Assembly (NCBI RefSeq): GCF_000144405.1
Contig: NC_014370.1
Span: forward strand, 439,501-503,500
Reading direction: 5' to 3'
Origin: Prevotella melaninogenica ATCC 25845
GTDB lineage: Bacteria; Bacteroidota; Bacteroidia; Bacteroidales; Bacteroidaceae
DNA: 64,000 bases
The position numbers and the translations under genes were made by a program. Shown here piece by piece: positions 18,809-28,375 of the stretch (position 1 is its first letter; every line of letters begins with the position of its first letter). Below the pieces are notes generated by a model. The model had not been told where the DNA came from. It did no database searches and saw only the letters and a list, made by a program, of their open reading frames with translations.

Positions 18809-20722
18809 TTAGTAGTTAGGACCTTCACCAAAGTTTGGAGCCCCCTTGTCGTACCACACCCTTTCAGAGTTAAGCAGTTCAGGTCTTTGTCCATCTGTAA
18901 AGGTGAATCCTTGCTGCGTCATCGCAGTTTCAATAATAGTACGCATTTTATCGGCTGGATCGGGTTGAGCGATATAGAATCGGCGAGGCAACTCAGTGTT
19001 GGGCTTCATTGTAATCCAAGGAATGAGCGAGCTACCAACTTTAGGAACGCCAGAGCGGCGCACTGTTACAAACTGCTCAAGTGGTTGATAGAAGAAATGT
19101 AGATACAATTGGATGTAAACCTTCTCTAAATCGCTTGGCACATTACCTGTTAGTTGGTAGTCAGAATTAGCCATCATCGTAGCAATGGCTGCATCGTCGT
19201 ATGTAACAGGCTCGTCTAACTTGTCGTTACAATGTGCCTTATCATAATAAGGTATTTTGTTCAGTATCGCTAAACGGTTATAAGCCTTAGCTGAAGCCTC
19301 AACGCCAAGTTTGAAATATTCGGCTGCAGTATGAGGCAAGTTAGCACCCAGTAACTTAAACTCAGCCAGATAGAGGTTCATTTCAGCTGTGGAAAGGGTC
19401 ATCTCGTAAAGTGGGTTATCTTCAGTGTCTTGTACCACCTTACCTTTTGGAGCTGTTGGGAAAGTGAAGTCAACGCGGCCACGCACTAATTCCTCGTTAA
19501 AGTACGATAGCGGTGAGTAGGTTTTTGTTTTTTCTCCGTCAGTTACTTTCCATCTGGTTGTTACAAAATAATTGTTGACGCCAGTGTATTCTGTCTTTTC
19601 AGATATAGCCATACCGATAGGTAATCCCTGATAGCGCACCCATGGTTCCCCATCACCTTTCCAACTGTCGAAATGTTTCTTGCCAGAAGCATCTGTGGTA
19701 TAGTTCACCTGGTCTAAAATATATTTAGGAATAGCACAGTTGTTATCCCCTCTTGCTTGTGCATCAAAGAATGCTTGTACTACCTCAGAGTTGAAATCGT
19801 TTTTGGTAAACATCACCAACATACGTGGATCTTTGTTACGTTTCATGAAGTCGATAACGTTTTTGCTGCTAACACCTAAGTTCACACTATTATCACTTCC
19901 ATAGGTGTTGTTGCCACCATCTCCACCTGTACCTTTATTATATACATAGTCGTCTGCAATAGATTGCATTACGTTTGCATCATCAGCACCCACTTCTTCT
20001 GCTATTTTTAAGGCTTTAGCTTTGTTTTGGTGAAGAAGTCTTACTGCAATTTTAAGTTTTATGCCGTTTATAAATTTCACCCATTTCTTAGTATCTCCCC
20101 CGTAGGCTAAGTCATTGTCTCCAACACTTATCTGCGTTGTCGTTGACTTCAGCTTATCCAGATCGGTGTTTAGTTCAGTCAACCATTGGTCGAATAGACT
20201 CTCTTGCGATTCGTAGTTAGGAGTTAATGTGCCCCCATACTTGGCTTGTGCAGCTTCAGAGTAAGGTCTTGAACCAAAGAGGTCGGTATCGAACAGTCCC
20301 ATGTAAACTGTTAGAGCGTTTGCCATAGCCGAAAGGTGTGAGTATTGAGCAGCTTTGTTGGCTGGCATCTTATCGATAGTAGCTTTAATATCGTTCTCGT
20401 ATCGTTTAACATAAATAAGCTGAGAACCCACACCGCCCAGTTCAGCCAACTTGTTATACAAGTCATTAAAACTACTTGATGGTGAATATGCCTGAACTAT
20501 TTTTGACGTGTAAGCCCCATCGTAATACCATAGCAGGTAATCGAAGGGTTGGTATTGCACCTGTTCCTGAGTAAACAAGAACACAGGATTTCCTTCGGCG
20601 ATAGTCGATGGGTCAGTATTTATTTTTGCGTATTCGCTTTCGCTGCATCCTGTTACCAGTACCATGCATGTGGCACATATACCAAAGGCGAGCGACTTGA
20701 ATTTTATAATATTCTGTTTCAT
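18809..20722 (-). CDS. SusD/RagB-like outer-membrane lipoprotein
   Basis: SusD-like proteins are surface lipoproteins that cap a SusC-type porin and capture a nutrient. The frame is open to 20734; the ATG at 20722 gives a cleaner signal (MKQNIIKFKS...) ending in the lipobox LVTGC (Cys26 from this start). The rest is about 610 residues with the alpha-helical repeat composition of the family, including WVKFINGIKLKIAVRLLHQN and AEMNLYLAEFKLLGANLP. It follows the SusC-like gene by 12 bases. No glycosidase or protease is nearby, so the substrate cannot be inferred. Confidence 0.9.
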   Translation of the reverse strand: MKQNIIKFKSLAFGICATCMVLVTGCSESEYAKINTDPSTIAEGNPVFLFTQEQVQYQPFDYLLWYYDGAYTSKIVQAYSPSSSFNDLYNKLAELGGVGSQLIYVKRYENDIKATIDKMPANKAAQYSHLSAMANALTVYMGLFDTDLFGSRPYSEAAQAKYGGTLTPNYESQESLFDQWLTELNTDLDKLKSTTTQISVGDNDLAYGGDTKKWVKFINGIKLKIAVRLLHQNKAKALKIAEEVGADDANVMQSIADDYVYNKGTGGDGGNNTYGSDNSVNLGVSSKNVIDFMKRNKDPRMLVMFTKNDFNSEVVQAFFDAQARGDNNCAIPKYILDQVNYTTDASGKKHFDSWKGDGEPWVRYQGLPIGMAISEKTEYTGVNNYFVTTRWKVTDGEKTKTYSPLSYFNEELVRGRVDFTFPTAPKGKVVQDTEDNPLYEMTLSTAEMNLYLAEFKLLGANLPHTAAEYFKLGVEASAKAYNRLAILNKIPYYDKAHCNDKLDEPVTYDDAAIATMMANSDYQLTGNVPSDLEKVYIQLYLHFFYQPLEQFVTVRRSGVPKVGSSLIPWITMKPNTELPRRFYIAQPDPADKMRTIIETAMTQQGFTFTDGQRPELLNSERVWYDKGAPNFGEGPNY

Positions 20723-20734
20723 AATGAAAGGCAT

Positions 20735-23700
20735 TTAGAATGTAGCGTTTAATGTGAAGAGATAGCTTGCTGTGTAAGGCATAAATGATCGCATACGGAA
20801 CTGCGCAGCTCCTGTTCCACGTACCGATTCAGGATTCTCGTGATTTGGCGCAGTGTTCAGTAGGTATGCCAAGTTACGTCCGGTGAAACTAAGGGATAAG
20901 TTCTTTGCACCGATATAGCTGCTAATTTTGGTTGGAACGTTGTACGAGAGAGTTATTTCTCGCAGAGCGATGTAGTTGATTTTCTTAAACCAATCATCGT
21001 TAATAACACCTGTTCCCCAGCTATTCTTAAAGTATGCAGCACTTTGTAGGTGTGCAGGTTCTACATAACCTTTTTCATAAGCCTCCTGATAGGTCATTCC
21101 ACTAACGTCTTGGTTAGTTCCTCCTGGTGTGGTAACAATAGTTCCTGCATCGAAAACGACATCAGGGATAAAGCCATCAGTAAACACCTTATCTTGCGCA
21201 TTAGCGTATTTGCTGGTCCAGGTCATCCCCTTACGGTATTTCTCGGTCTCTCCAGAGAAACCGTATGCAGTTGCGTAGCGTGAGTTATACGAAGCAACGT
21301 ATCCTCCAAAGCGTGCGTCAAATAGCACATAGAGACTAAGGTCTTTCCATCTTAGGGTAGAGTTTAGTGATCCAAGGAAGTTAGGCAACATCGATCCAAC
21401 TTCTTTCACAGTACCTCCGCGCTTATAATACACTGTTCGGAATTTGTTAGTGTAGCCTACCACTGGTTTGCCAGTCTTTTCGTCGGTCTTTATCCAAGAG
21501 TCAGACATTAGCATACCATAGTCGGAGCCTACTTTGGCAACAGATGCTATGCGGTAGTTACCATAGTTTGCTGCACCATCCAGATTAATGTAAGAGGTTA
21601 CATCAGGACTTAGTTCTACAATCTTATTGCGGTTGCGAGTGTAGGTGAAATTTAGGTCCCATTGCCATTGTTTCTTCTTTATAGGAGTTGTGTTGAGTGC
21701 TATTTCTATACCTGAGTTCTGTATATTACCAGCGTTGATTAGCTTTTCTTTTACGCCCGATTCCCAAGGTACATTGATAGTCATAATTTGGTTTCGAGTG
21801 TTCTCCTTATAATAGGTGAGGTCTACCCCAATCCTACTGTCAAAGAAACGCCAGTCAAGTCCCACTTCCCAAGCATTCTTACGTTCAGGTTTTAAGTTGG
21901 TACTCTTCATATTCTCAGGGATAGTCATTCCATAGATTTTCTTGTCGCCACGTTGATATGTTGCCACAGAATAGCCCGAATTTATATAATAAGGAGAGGT
22001 GTCGTTTCCCACCTGCGCCCAAGAACCGCGTACCTTTGCAAAGCTAACCCATTTTGGAAGTTTGTCTTTGAAGGTTTCTGTGATGATCCATGAGCCCGAA
22101 ACAGAAGGATAGAAATAAGAGAAATTACCTGTTCCGTAGCTGTAAACCAAGGCTGAGGACCAGTCGTTACGTCCCGTTATGTCCAAGAATAGTTGATTCT
22201 TCCAGCTTGTTCCAATCATAAAGATGGTAGAGACGATACGCTTGGTGTTGAATTTATACGCATTAAAGCTGGCTTGTTGTTTTGAATTCTTGATAAAGAA
22301 TTGGTTGGGCACAATAAGTCCACCGTTCGTACTCTCGCTATTATACTGTGCATATTGGTTAAAATATTCCTCGCGTAAGAACCCATGTACTTCCCAGTCC
22401 TTATTAATTTGATAGTTTAGGTTGGCCGCAAGGTACAGGTTCTCTTGTGTAGTGTGCGTGTGTGAGAGTGCATAAGACCCACCTTCGTTGGCATAACCAC
22501 TACCAGGGGCTTTTAGCTCGCCATCGATGGCATAATAGTTGAGCGAACCACCAGTTGAAAGTTGTAGCCAAGGCAGTGCTTGAATATTGATGTTAAGCAC
22601 AGGCCTGAACATGGTTTCTGTTTGTTTGTAATCGTTTTCAAAGATACTCCACCACAGTTCCTTGCCAGGTACAGCACGATAGAGATCACCATATCTTTCG
22701 CTGGCAAGTCCACCATGTTCCCCTTTGTAAAGGTTACGATAACGATTAACGTCGTATTCACGTGGGAACGTACTATTAGCAAAGTATTCTCCAATGTTTA
22801 ATGGTGCATTACGGGGCTGTGATTGCGTAAAGTTCACGCTGAAATCTACCGTCATGATGTTCCCAATCTTTTGTGAAGCTTTTCCTAAGAACGACAGACG
22901 GTTAAAGGTGTTGCGTGGTGTAGTACCCTTATTGTATTTATAAGATGCTGAAGCGTAGAATTGTGTACGATCATTACCACCTTGCAATGATACATTCGTA
23001 TTGGTATTAAAGCCTGTGTCGTAAGCATCTTTATAGTTGTTTGGGAACATCTTCGCCGTTCCCATTGTTCCATCATACTGTTCAAACTGTTTACCCTCAG
23101 CCCATGAGATATCAGGTCCCCAAGCATAGTTACCATATTGTTCGATGAGCGAGTATTCACCTTTAGAGTTACGAGCGAACGATGTCATGTTATCGCTCCA
23201 AAGATTGCCCGTGGCGGTGTATTCGTCTCCATAGTCTACACCACCAGGGAAAGCACCAATCATATAAGTGTTTTGTAGATCTGGTGAACGATAGACTGTT
23301 TCTAATCCTACTGTTTGCGAAACCTTCACAGTAACACCTTTGCCTGCTTTCCCACTTTTAGTGGTAATTACTACAGCACCATTCAAACCACGTGAACCAT
23401 ATAATGCTGTTGCGGCAGCACCTTTTAGTACACTTACACTCTCAAAGTCGTCGGGGTTAAGGTTCTTTAGTTGATTACCATAGTCGTTGATATTGCTATT
23501 CCAGTCAGCGTCCCCTGATTGGCTTGTAGCATTATCTAATATCACACCGTCTACTACAAAGATAGGTTGGTTGTTGGCATTAAGAGTAGATGCACCTCTT
23601 ATTTGAATTTTAGTAGAACCAAACATTCCACCGTCTGACTGGCTGATCTCTACACCAGCCACCTTACCTTGCAATGCTGTAACAGGAGAAACCGTGTTGG

Positions 23701-24121
23701 CTCGTTCCAGTTCATCGCTTTTCAGTTCGGTGACAGCATAACCCAATGCTTTTGTTTGTCGTTTAATTCCCAATGCCGTAACCACCACATCATTAAGCGC
23801 AGTGGCTTCTTCTTCAAGGGCAACGTTTATCTGTTGTCGACCATTAATATCTACATTTTTAGGCTTCATTCCCAAGTATGAGAATACTAACGTGCCTTTT
23901 GTGGGGCATTGTAGGGTGTATTGCCCGTCGATATTAGTCACAGTACCCATATTTGTACCTTTCACCGTTACCGAAGCACCGATTACAGGCTCGCCCGTTG
24001 GGTCTTTCACAATGCCACTAACCGTGACATTTTGCGCATAAAGCTCAGTAGCGAACATCCATATCAGTGCCATCATACAGATTCGCCATAAGGCTTGCGC
24101 TTTGTTCTGCTTGTTGTTCAT
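20735..24121 (-). CDS. SusC/RagA-like TonB-dependent receptor
   Basis: This is the outer-membrane transporter of the pair. The 1128-aa product has a signal peptide ending near ATELYAQ, then a carboxypeptidase-regulatory-like domain (VSGIVKDPTGEPVIGASVTV, about residues 33-110). The plug follows (NDVVVTALGIKRQTKALGYA; IQIRGASTLNANNQPIFVVD) and then a long beta-barrel ending in the aromatic strand LFTLNATF. A candidate promoter lies about 360 bases upstream, leaving a long leader. The nutrient is unknown. Confidence 0.93.
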   Translation of the reverse strand: MNNKQNKAQALWRICMMALIWMFATELYAQNVTVSGIVKDPTGEPVIGASVTVKGTNMGTVTNIDGQYTLQCPTKGTLVFSYLGMKPKNVDINGRQQINVALEEEATALNDVVVTALGIKRQTKALGYAVTELKSDELERANTVSPVTALQGKVAGVEISQSDGGMFGSTKIQIRGASTLNANNQPIFVVDGVILDNATSQSGDADWNSNINDYGNQLKNLNPDDFESVSVLKGAAATALYGSRGLNGAVVITTKSGKAGKGVTVKVSQTVGLETVYRSPDLQNTYMIGAFPGGVDYGDEYTATGNLWSDNMTSFARNSKGEYSLIEQYGNYAWGPDISWAEGKQFEQYDGTMGTAKMFPNNYKDAYDTGFNTNTNVSLQGGNDRTQFYASASYKYNKGTTPRNTFNRLSFLGKASQKIGNIMTVDFSVNFTQSQPRNAPLNIGEYFANSTFPREYDVNRYRNLYKGEHGGLASERYGDLYRAVPGKELWWSIFENDYKQTETMFRPVLNINIQALPWLQLSTGGSLNYYAIDGELKAPGSGYANEGGSYALSHTHTTQENLYLAANLNYQINKDWEVHGFLREEYFNQYAQYNSESTNGGLIVPNQFFIKNSKQQASFNAYKFNTKRIVSTIFMIGTSWKNQLFLDITGRNDWSSALVYSYGTGNFSYFYPSVSGSWIITETFKDKLPKWVSFAKVRGSWAQVGNDTSPYYINSGYSVATYQRGDKKIYGMTIPENMKSTNLKPERKNAWEVGLDWRFFDSRIGVDLTYYKENTRNQIMTINVPWESGVKEKLINAGNIQNSGIEIALNTTPIKKKQWQWDLNFTYTRNRNKIVELSPDVTSYINLDGAANYGNYRIASVAKVGSDYGMLMSDSWIKTDEKTGKPVVGYTNKFRTVYYKRGGTVKEVGSMLPNFLGSLNSTLRWKDLSLYVLFDARFGGYVASYNSRYATAYGFSGETEKYRKGMTWTSKYANAQDKVFTDGFIPDVVFDAGTIVTTPGGTNQDVSGMTYQEAYEKGYVEPAHLQSAAYFKNSWGTGVINDDWFKKINYIALREITLSYNVPTKISSYIGAKNLSLSFTGRNLAYLLNTAPNHENPESVRGTGAAQFRMRSFMPYTASYLFTLNATF

Positions 24122-24487
24122 TTTGCTTATAGTTAAAGATTAATATGTAAAATTTATTGTTTAGGTTTTATATATGTCTCTATTTCACTTTCATTCTGTA
24201 TCAGCTCTTTGTGTTAGGTTTTGTTGTTTTGAATATTAGCTATGTGTAGCAGCTATTACCGCAATGAATTTATCGCTCTTGTAACTCTTATTGAGAGAGA
24301 CTTTTATTTGTTTAGTTATAGGTTCTTATTAATAACTTCTGATATCTTTGAGTAAACAGATTGATACTCTAAAGATGGTTTTTAAGTATTGTAGATATTG
24401 TAATTTCGATTGTAGGTTAGTGTTAGTATGTTTTACGACACATAAAGTGTTGCTTAACGGTTATTTATATAGTTTTTATTATGTGAG

Positions 24488-24518
24488 CAAATATAAATAA
24501 AATAAATATATTAAGCAA
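24488..24518 (-). promoter_or_regulatory. Promoter for the susC/susD pair
   Basis: On the minus strand TTG (24516-24518) is followed after 20 bases by TATATTTG (24488-24495), a full match to the Bacteroidetes consensus. Transcription would start near 24480 and give a leader of about 360 bases before the SusC-like start. Confidence 0.65.
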
Positions 24519-24896
24519 TAAAAATGGCGATTAATTTTTGTAAATATGTAAAGGCGATAAAATGAGGTGCTCGCAAGTAGATAAGTAGACAAGAGAGTGG
24601 GTCGGAAAGAGTTGTCCTTTGGTTAAGATGACTAAGATGATTATTTGTAACGAAGTAGAGAGAATAGGCTAATCAGCTACTTACAATCAGTAATGCCTTA
24701 CAATTCCCTCATCTTCTACCATGCGACAATAGACTTTGTTACCTAAAAATCTCGATTTTTCAGATGTTTCAGGTGATGTAGTATAGTTCATGTTCCTTTA
24801 TTCGTTAATGTCAAAATCTAAGTATTCGTTGTGGACTTACACCTGACTCTTATTCTGCGGTATGTAATAAATGATAATAGTCAATGTTACAATATA

Positions 24897-24927
24897 TTGC
24901 ATGTTATATTTATTTTACTTATATTTG
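24897..24927 (+). promoter_or_regulatory. Promoter for the LRR gene
   Basis: TTG (24897-24899), 20-base spacer, TATATTTG (24920-24927): a full consensus match. Transcription would start near 24934, leaving about 134 bases of leader before 25068. Confidence 0.7.
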
Positions 24928-25067
24928 CAATCAAAAGTGTGATTTATATTGTGGTTTAATAGCACTATCACGATGTTCTTTACGCTTTGGTAGACAGAAC
25001 TATGGTTAATTTCTATATTCTGTCGTTTGATAAACCTTTCTTATAAAGTGCTTAGACATTACAGCTT

Positions 25068-28043
25068 ATGAAGAAATTTTTACTGATGTTTTCTTTGTTT
25101 GTGTCTTTAGTGACGTTCGCACAAACAAATGGTGAAATGAGGATTGCAACATCTACAGCCGTAGGGCAAGACTTTGAATTCCGTGTTACTCGAACCGATG
25201 AAACCAGCAAAGTGTTTGTTGACTGGGGAGATGGTAATAAACAAGAGGCTACGTTAGAAGGATGGAGTAATAATAAGAAGGTAACAGGAAAGTTACTGAA
25301 AGACACAATTATTGTTTATGGTGATTTTTCTGCTGTTGAAGTTTCTGAGGCAAAAGCAACATATCTTGCTTTTAAGAATCAGCCTAATTTAAAGCAAATT
25401 GAAGCAAAGAAGAACGAATTAACCTACGAAGGTGTTGATTTCTTAGGTGCTCCTAATCTTGTTACACTTGACCTTAGCTATAATAAAATTACGCGTTTAG
25501 ACCTGCGTAATTTTAAGAAGTTAACTAACTTTACAGCTAATCATAATACAATTCTGGCAACTGTTTTATTTCCAGATGGCAGTACAGAACTACGAAATAT
25601 CGACATGTCAGATGGAGATATTACACACTTTTATCCTGTTAGTCTTCCTAACCTCCGTTATCTTAATCTTGCAAACGGTAGTTTGTTAGAGTTAGAATTG
25701 GGTAATAATTATCCAGAGTTACGTGATGTCGATATTACAGGGAATGTTGGAGTAACATCTATTGATGTTACGCAACAAACTAAACTTGAAAAGCTTCTTA
25801 TAAAGGGAACGAAGATAACTGAGCTAAACCTTATTAATAACCCAGAGCTTATCATGCTTGATGCGTCTAATACCGACATTGCAAAGCTTGACTTAAGTGG
25901 TAACAAGAATGTAACAACGCTTGAACTTAGTGATACGAAGTTGTCTCGTTTAGATGTGTCTAATCTTGCAAATCTTTATACAATTAATATTGATAATACG
26001 AAGATACAACGTATTGATTTATCTCACCAACGGTTTTTACGTAGTGTGAGCGTACGGAATACTGGAATACAATTCCTTGATATGCATGGTGCTATCGGTA
26101 CTAATAGACTTAATCACCTTGATATGCGTGACTGTAAGAATACTACTCCTCAGTCACTTAACTTCACATTCAAAGCAATGCCGTCACATACCGGTAATTC
26201 TTATCGTACAAATGTTTTCCTATTAGGGTCTAACTACGAGCATGCCAACACTGGGACTTTAGATGATGATGCCGACAATTCTTATAAATTAGATGTTCAT
26301 GGTGATGCTACTGCGTCTATGGATTCTGTTTCTATAACTATGCAAACATCCGAAAATGGAATTAGTTACACACTAAGTCAAATCCCTGATGATGGGTATT
26401 TTGCAACTTATGAACCTGTTAATGGGAAAGTTCTGCCTGGTTTTCCAATTAAGATAGATACTAAAGCACCTGCTGGCTCAAAGTTCGTTGGGGTAGAGGT
26501 GAATGGAAAATTAATAGCTGACAGTATATTTGTCGTATCTGAAGCGGCGGTTGTAAAACCTATTTTTAGTGTTTCTGGTGATGATGATTATATCAAACTA
26601 ACAGTTCCTACAGGTATAGACCAACAGTATTTCCTTTCTGTTAATGGTGAGGATAAAGATGTTTCAATTGATTGGGGAGATGGTGAACTTGTAAAAGTGA
26701 AGGTTAAATCAACTCCAACAACAGTAGAGGGGCAAACATCTGGAGCGATTGTAACGATATATGGTGCTGTTACAGGAGCTGATTTCTCAAGTTATCCAGG
26801 TGTAGGTGTTGATAATAAGATAACTGCTATCGATTTGAGTCATAATATTCATTTACGTTCTCTTTCTACGTATATGAATTCTATTACGTCCATAGATGTT
26901 TCAAAGCTATCGAATCTTGAATCTCTTGATTGTTCTTATTCAGACCTCAGTTCCTTGGATGTTAGCAAGAATAGTAAACTTATTAATTTACGTGCTTATG
27001 GTAATCAAGTTGAAAATATAGATATTACAGGTGCTGTCGATTTAGCTTATCTTGATGTCAAAAATAACTGGTTAGAAAGTTTAGATTTAAGTCATAACAA
27101 GAAACTCGTTTATTTGAATATAAGTAGTAATGAGATAGAGGCAGTTGACGTGAGGGATATGCCAGAACTCGTAGAACTTTATGTTTCAAATAATAAGATT
27201 ACTGCTCTTGATGTTAGCAAGAACCCTGCATTGAGGACATTGCAGCTATCTAATAATTCAGTCTCAAACTTAGACTTAAAGAATAATCTTCAACTTGTGA
27301 CACTTACTGTTGATGGCAATAGATTAGAGGGGCTGGACCTTACGGGGCATGAACGATTGACCTATCTGAATGTAGGTGGTAATAGATGGGATGCATGTAC
27401 TTTAAATGATCTTTATTATAGCCTTTCACGTTATCCTAAACTTCAGAGTGGAAAGATGCCACGTGGTAACACGCTTTTCGTTCATGGTGAAAAAGCTGGA
27501 GAGTATAATGACGCTGAGCATGCAGAATCATCTATCGCTAAGTTGAAGGGTTGGACGATTGATTATGAGGGCGATGGAACAGGTTGTAACATGGCGTATA
27601 TTACAATACAGGAGCCTGAATCTGGAACGTTAAAGGTATTTACAACAGATGGCGTTGAGGTTCTGACAGGTACAAAGGTGGCTAAGAATACAGATCTTGT
27701 CATTAAAGCGATACCCGCATCTGGATATAAACTTGAAACTTTGACACTTAATGATGAAGAAGTGGATTCTCCTAATTTTAAGGTTATTTCTTCTGTGACT
27801 ATTGGAGGAATCTTCACAGTTTCGTCACAAATAGATGCTTCTACTACTGATGCTTTTAAAGTCTCTGGGGGTAAGAATTATCTAAGTTTTATGACAGGAA
27901 CGCCTACACACTTGCAAGTCTATACCTTAAGTGGCAAATTGATGTTCTCTACTATTGTAAGAGAGCATAAGACGGTTAGTCTACCATCAGGTATCTATAT
28001 TGTTAAAGCGAAGGGTTATTCAAAAGTTGTAGCAGTTGAATAG
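25068..28043 (+). CDS. Secreted leucine-rich-repeat protein with type IX-type C-terminus
   Basis: The 991-aa product has a signal peptide (MKKFLLMFSLFVSLVTFAQT). Two similar blocks follow, each opened by a PKD-like WGDG motif (about residues 53 and 536) and followed by leucine-rich repeats of about 21 residues with cores such as LEKLLIKGTKITELNLINNP and LVYLNISSNEIEAVDVRDMP. The last 65 or so residues (VYTLSGKLMF; LPSGIYIVKAKGYSKVVAVE) resemble the sorting domain of type IX secretion substrates. Related LRR proteins in oral Bacteroidetes mediate adhesion; that role here is inference. Confidence 0.9.
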   Translation: MKKFLLMFSLFVSLVTFAQTNGEMRIATSTAVGQDFEFRVTRTDETSKVFVDWGDGNKQEATLEGWSNNKKVTGKLLKDTIIVYGDFSAVEVSEAKATYLAFKNQPNLKQIEAKKNELTYEGVDFLGAPNLVTLDLSYNKITRLDLRNFKKLTNFTANHNTILATVLFPDGSTELRNIDMSDGDITHFYPVSLPNLRYLNLANGSLLELELGNNYPELRDVDITGNVGVTSIDVTQQTKLEKLLIKGTKITELNLINNPELIMLDASNTDIAKLDLSGNKNVTTLELSDTKLSRLDVSNLANLYTINIDNTKIQRIDLSHQRFLRSVSVRNTGIQFLDMHGAIGTNRLNHLDMRDCKNTTPQSLNFTFKAMPSHTGNSYRTNVFLLGSNYEHANTGTLDDDADNSYKLDVHGDATASMDSVSITMQTSENGISYTLSQIPDDGYFATYEPVNGKVLPGFPIKIDTKAPAGSKFVGVEVNGKLIADSIFVVSEAAVVKPIFSVSGDDDYIKLTVPTGIDQQYFLSVNGEDKDVSIDWGDGELVKVKVKSTPTTVEGQTSGAIVTIYGAVTGADFSSYPGVGVDNKITAIDLSHNIHLRSLSTYMNSITSIDVSKLSNLESLDCSYSDLSSLDVSKNSKLINLRAYGNQVENIDITGAVDLAYLDVKNNWLESLDLSHNKKLVYLNISSNEIEAVDVRDMPELVELYVSNNKITALDVSKNPALRTLQLSNNSVSNLDLKNNLQLVTLTVDGNRLEGLDLTGHERLTYLNVGGNRWDACTLNDLYYSLSRYPKLQSGKMPRGNTLFVHGEKAGEYNDAEHAESSIAKLKGWTIDYEGDGTGCNMAYITIQEPESGTLKVFTTDGVEVLTGTKVAKNTDLVIKAIPASGYKLETLTLNDEEVDSPNFKVISSVTIGGIFTVSSQIDASTTDAFKVSGGKNYLSFMTGTPTHLQVYTLSGKLMFSTIVREHKTVSLPSGIYIVKAKGYSKVVAVE

Positions 28044-28091
28044 AATGACATCAAACTTGTCCGCATGAGAAAGCGGAAAGAGTAGAATTAG

Positions 28092-28131
28092 CAATCCCGA
28101 AGGTCATTATAAACTTTCGGGATTGTTTTTC
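28092..28131 (+). terminator. Intrinsic terminator after the LRR gene
   Basis: A 13-bp stem (CAATCCCGAAGGT, 28092-28104, with ACTTTCGGGATTG, 28113-28125, one G-T pair) is followed by TTTTT. It lies 49 bases past the stop. Confidence 0.9.
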
Positions 28132-28142
28132 TATAAGTGTTT

Positions 28143-28335
28143 TTACTTTAACATTCTTGACACATAGCCATTGTGGCGGAACCATTTATGTGCCCAGTTA
28201 GGTACCATAAAGATATAGCCAGAGATGTCTTCGTGCGGAGCGCAGTCAAGTTGGTTCCCTATGATGTCTGCAGCTTCTTGTACAGATGTTCCGTATAATT
28301 GTGCTAATACTTCACGTATGAGGGGTTAAGTTGTA
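28143..28335 (-). pseudogene. Degraded 3' copy of the 172-aa gene (17508-18026)
   Basis: About 58 codons, ending in TAA at 28143-28145, encode almost the same C-terminus as the gene at 17508-18026. Shared stretches include SVQEAADIIGNQLDCAPHED and VPNWAHKWFRHNGYV. Upstream, an in-frame TAA replaces the TAT of the intact copy and homology stops, so no start exists. Base identity by eye is about 90 percent. Like the intact copy it lies right after an intrinsic terminator in convergent orientation. Confidence 0.85.
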
Positions 28336-28375
28336 TTTTGGGAAGTTAGTTGTAATGTTGATTGTTTGATAATTT

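Larger units (their letters stand above)
24122..25067. other. 946-base intergenic region with divergent promoters
   Basis: No convincing gene is seen. It separates the divergent susC-like and LRR genes and holds a consensus promoter for each side (24488-24518 on -, 24897-24927 on +). The stretch between them (about 24540-24880) shows no recognised repeat or RNA. Confidence 0.6.
28044..28375. other. Gap holding a terminator and a gene remnant
   Basis: The 332 bases between the LRR gene and the AAA+ gene hold the LRR terminator (28092-28131) and the degraded 3' fragment described at 28143-28335. Nothing else is recognised. Confidence 0.7.
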
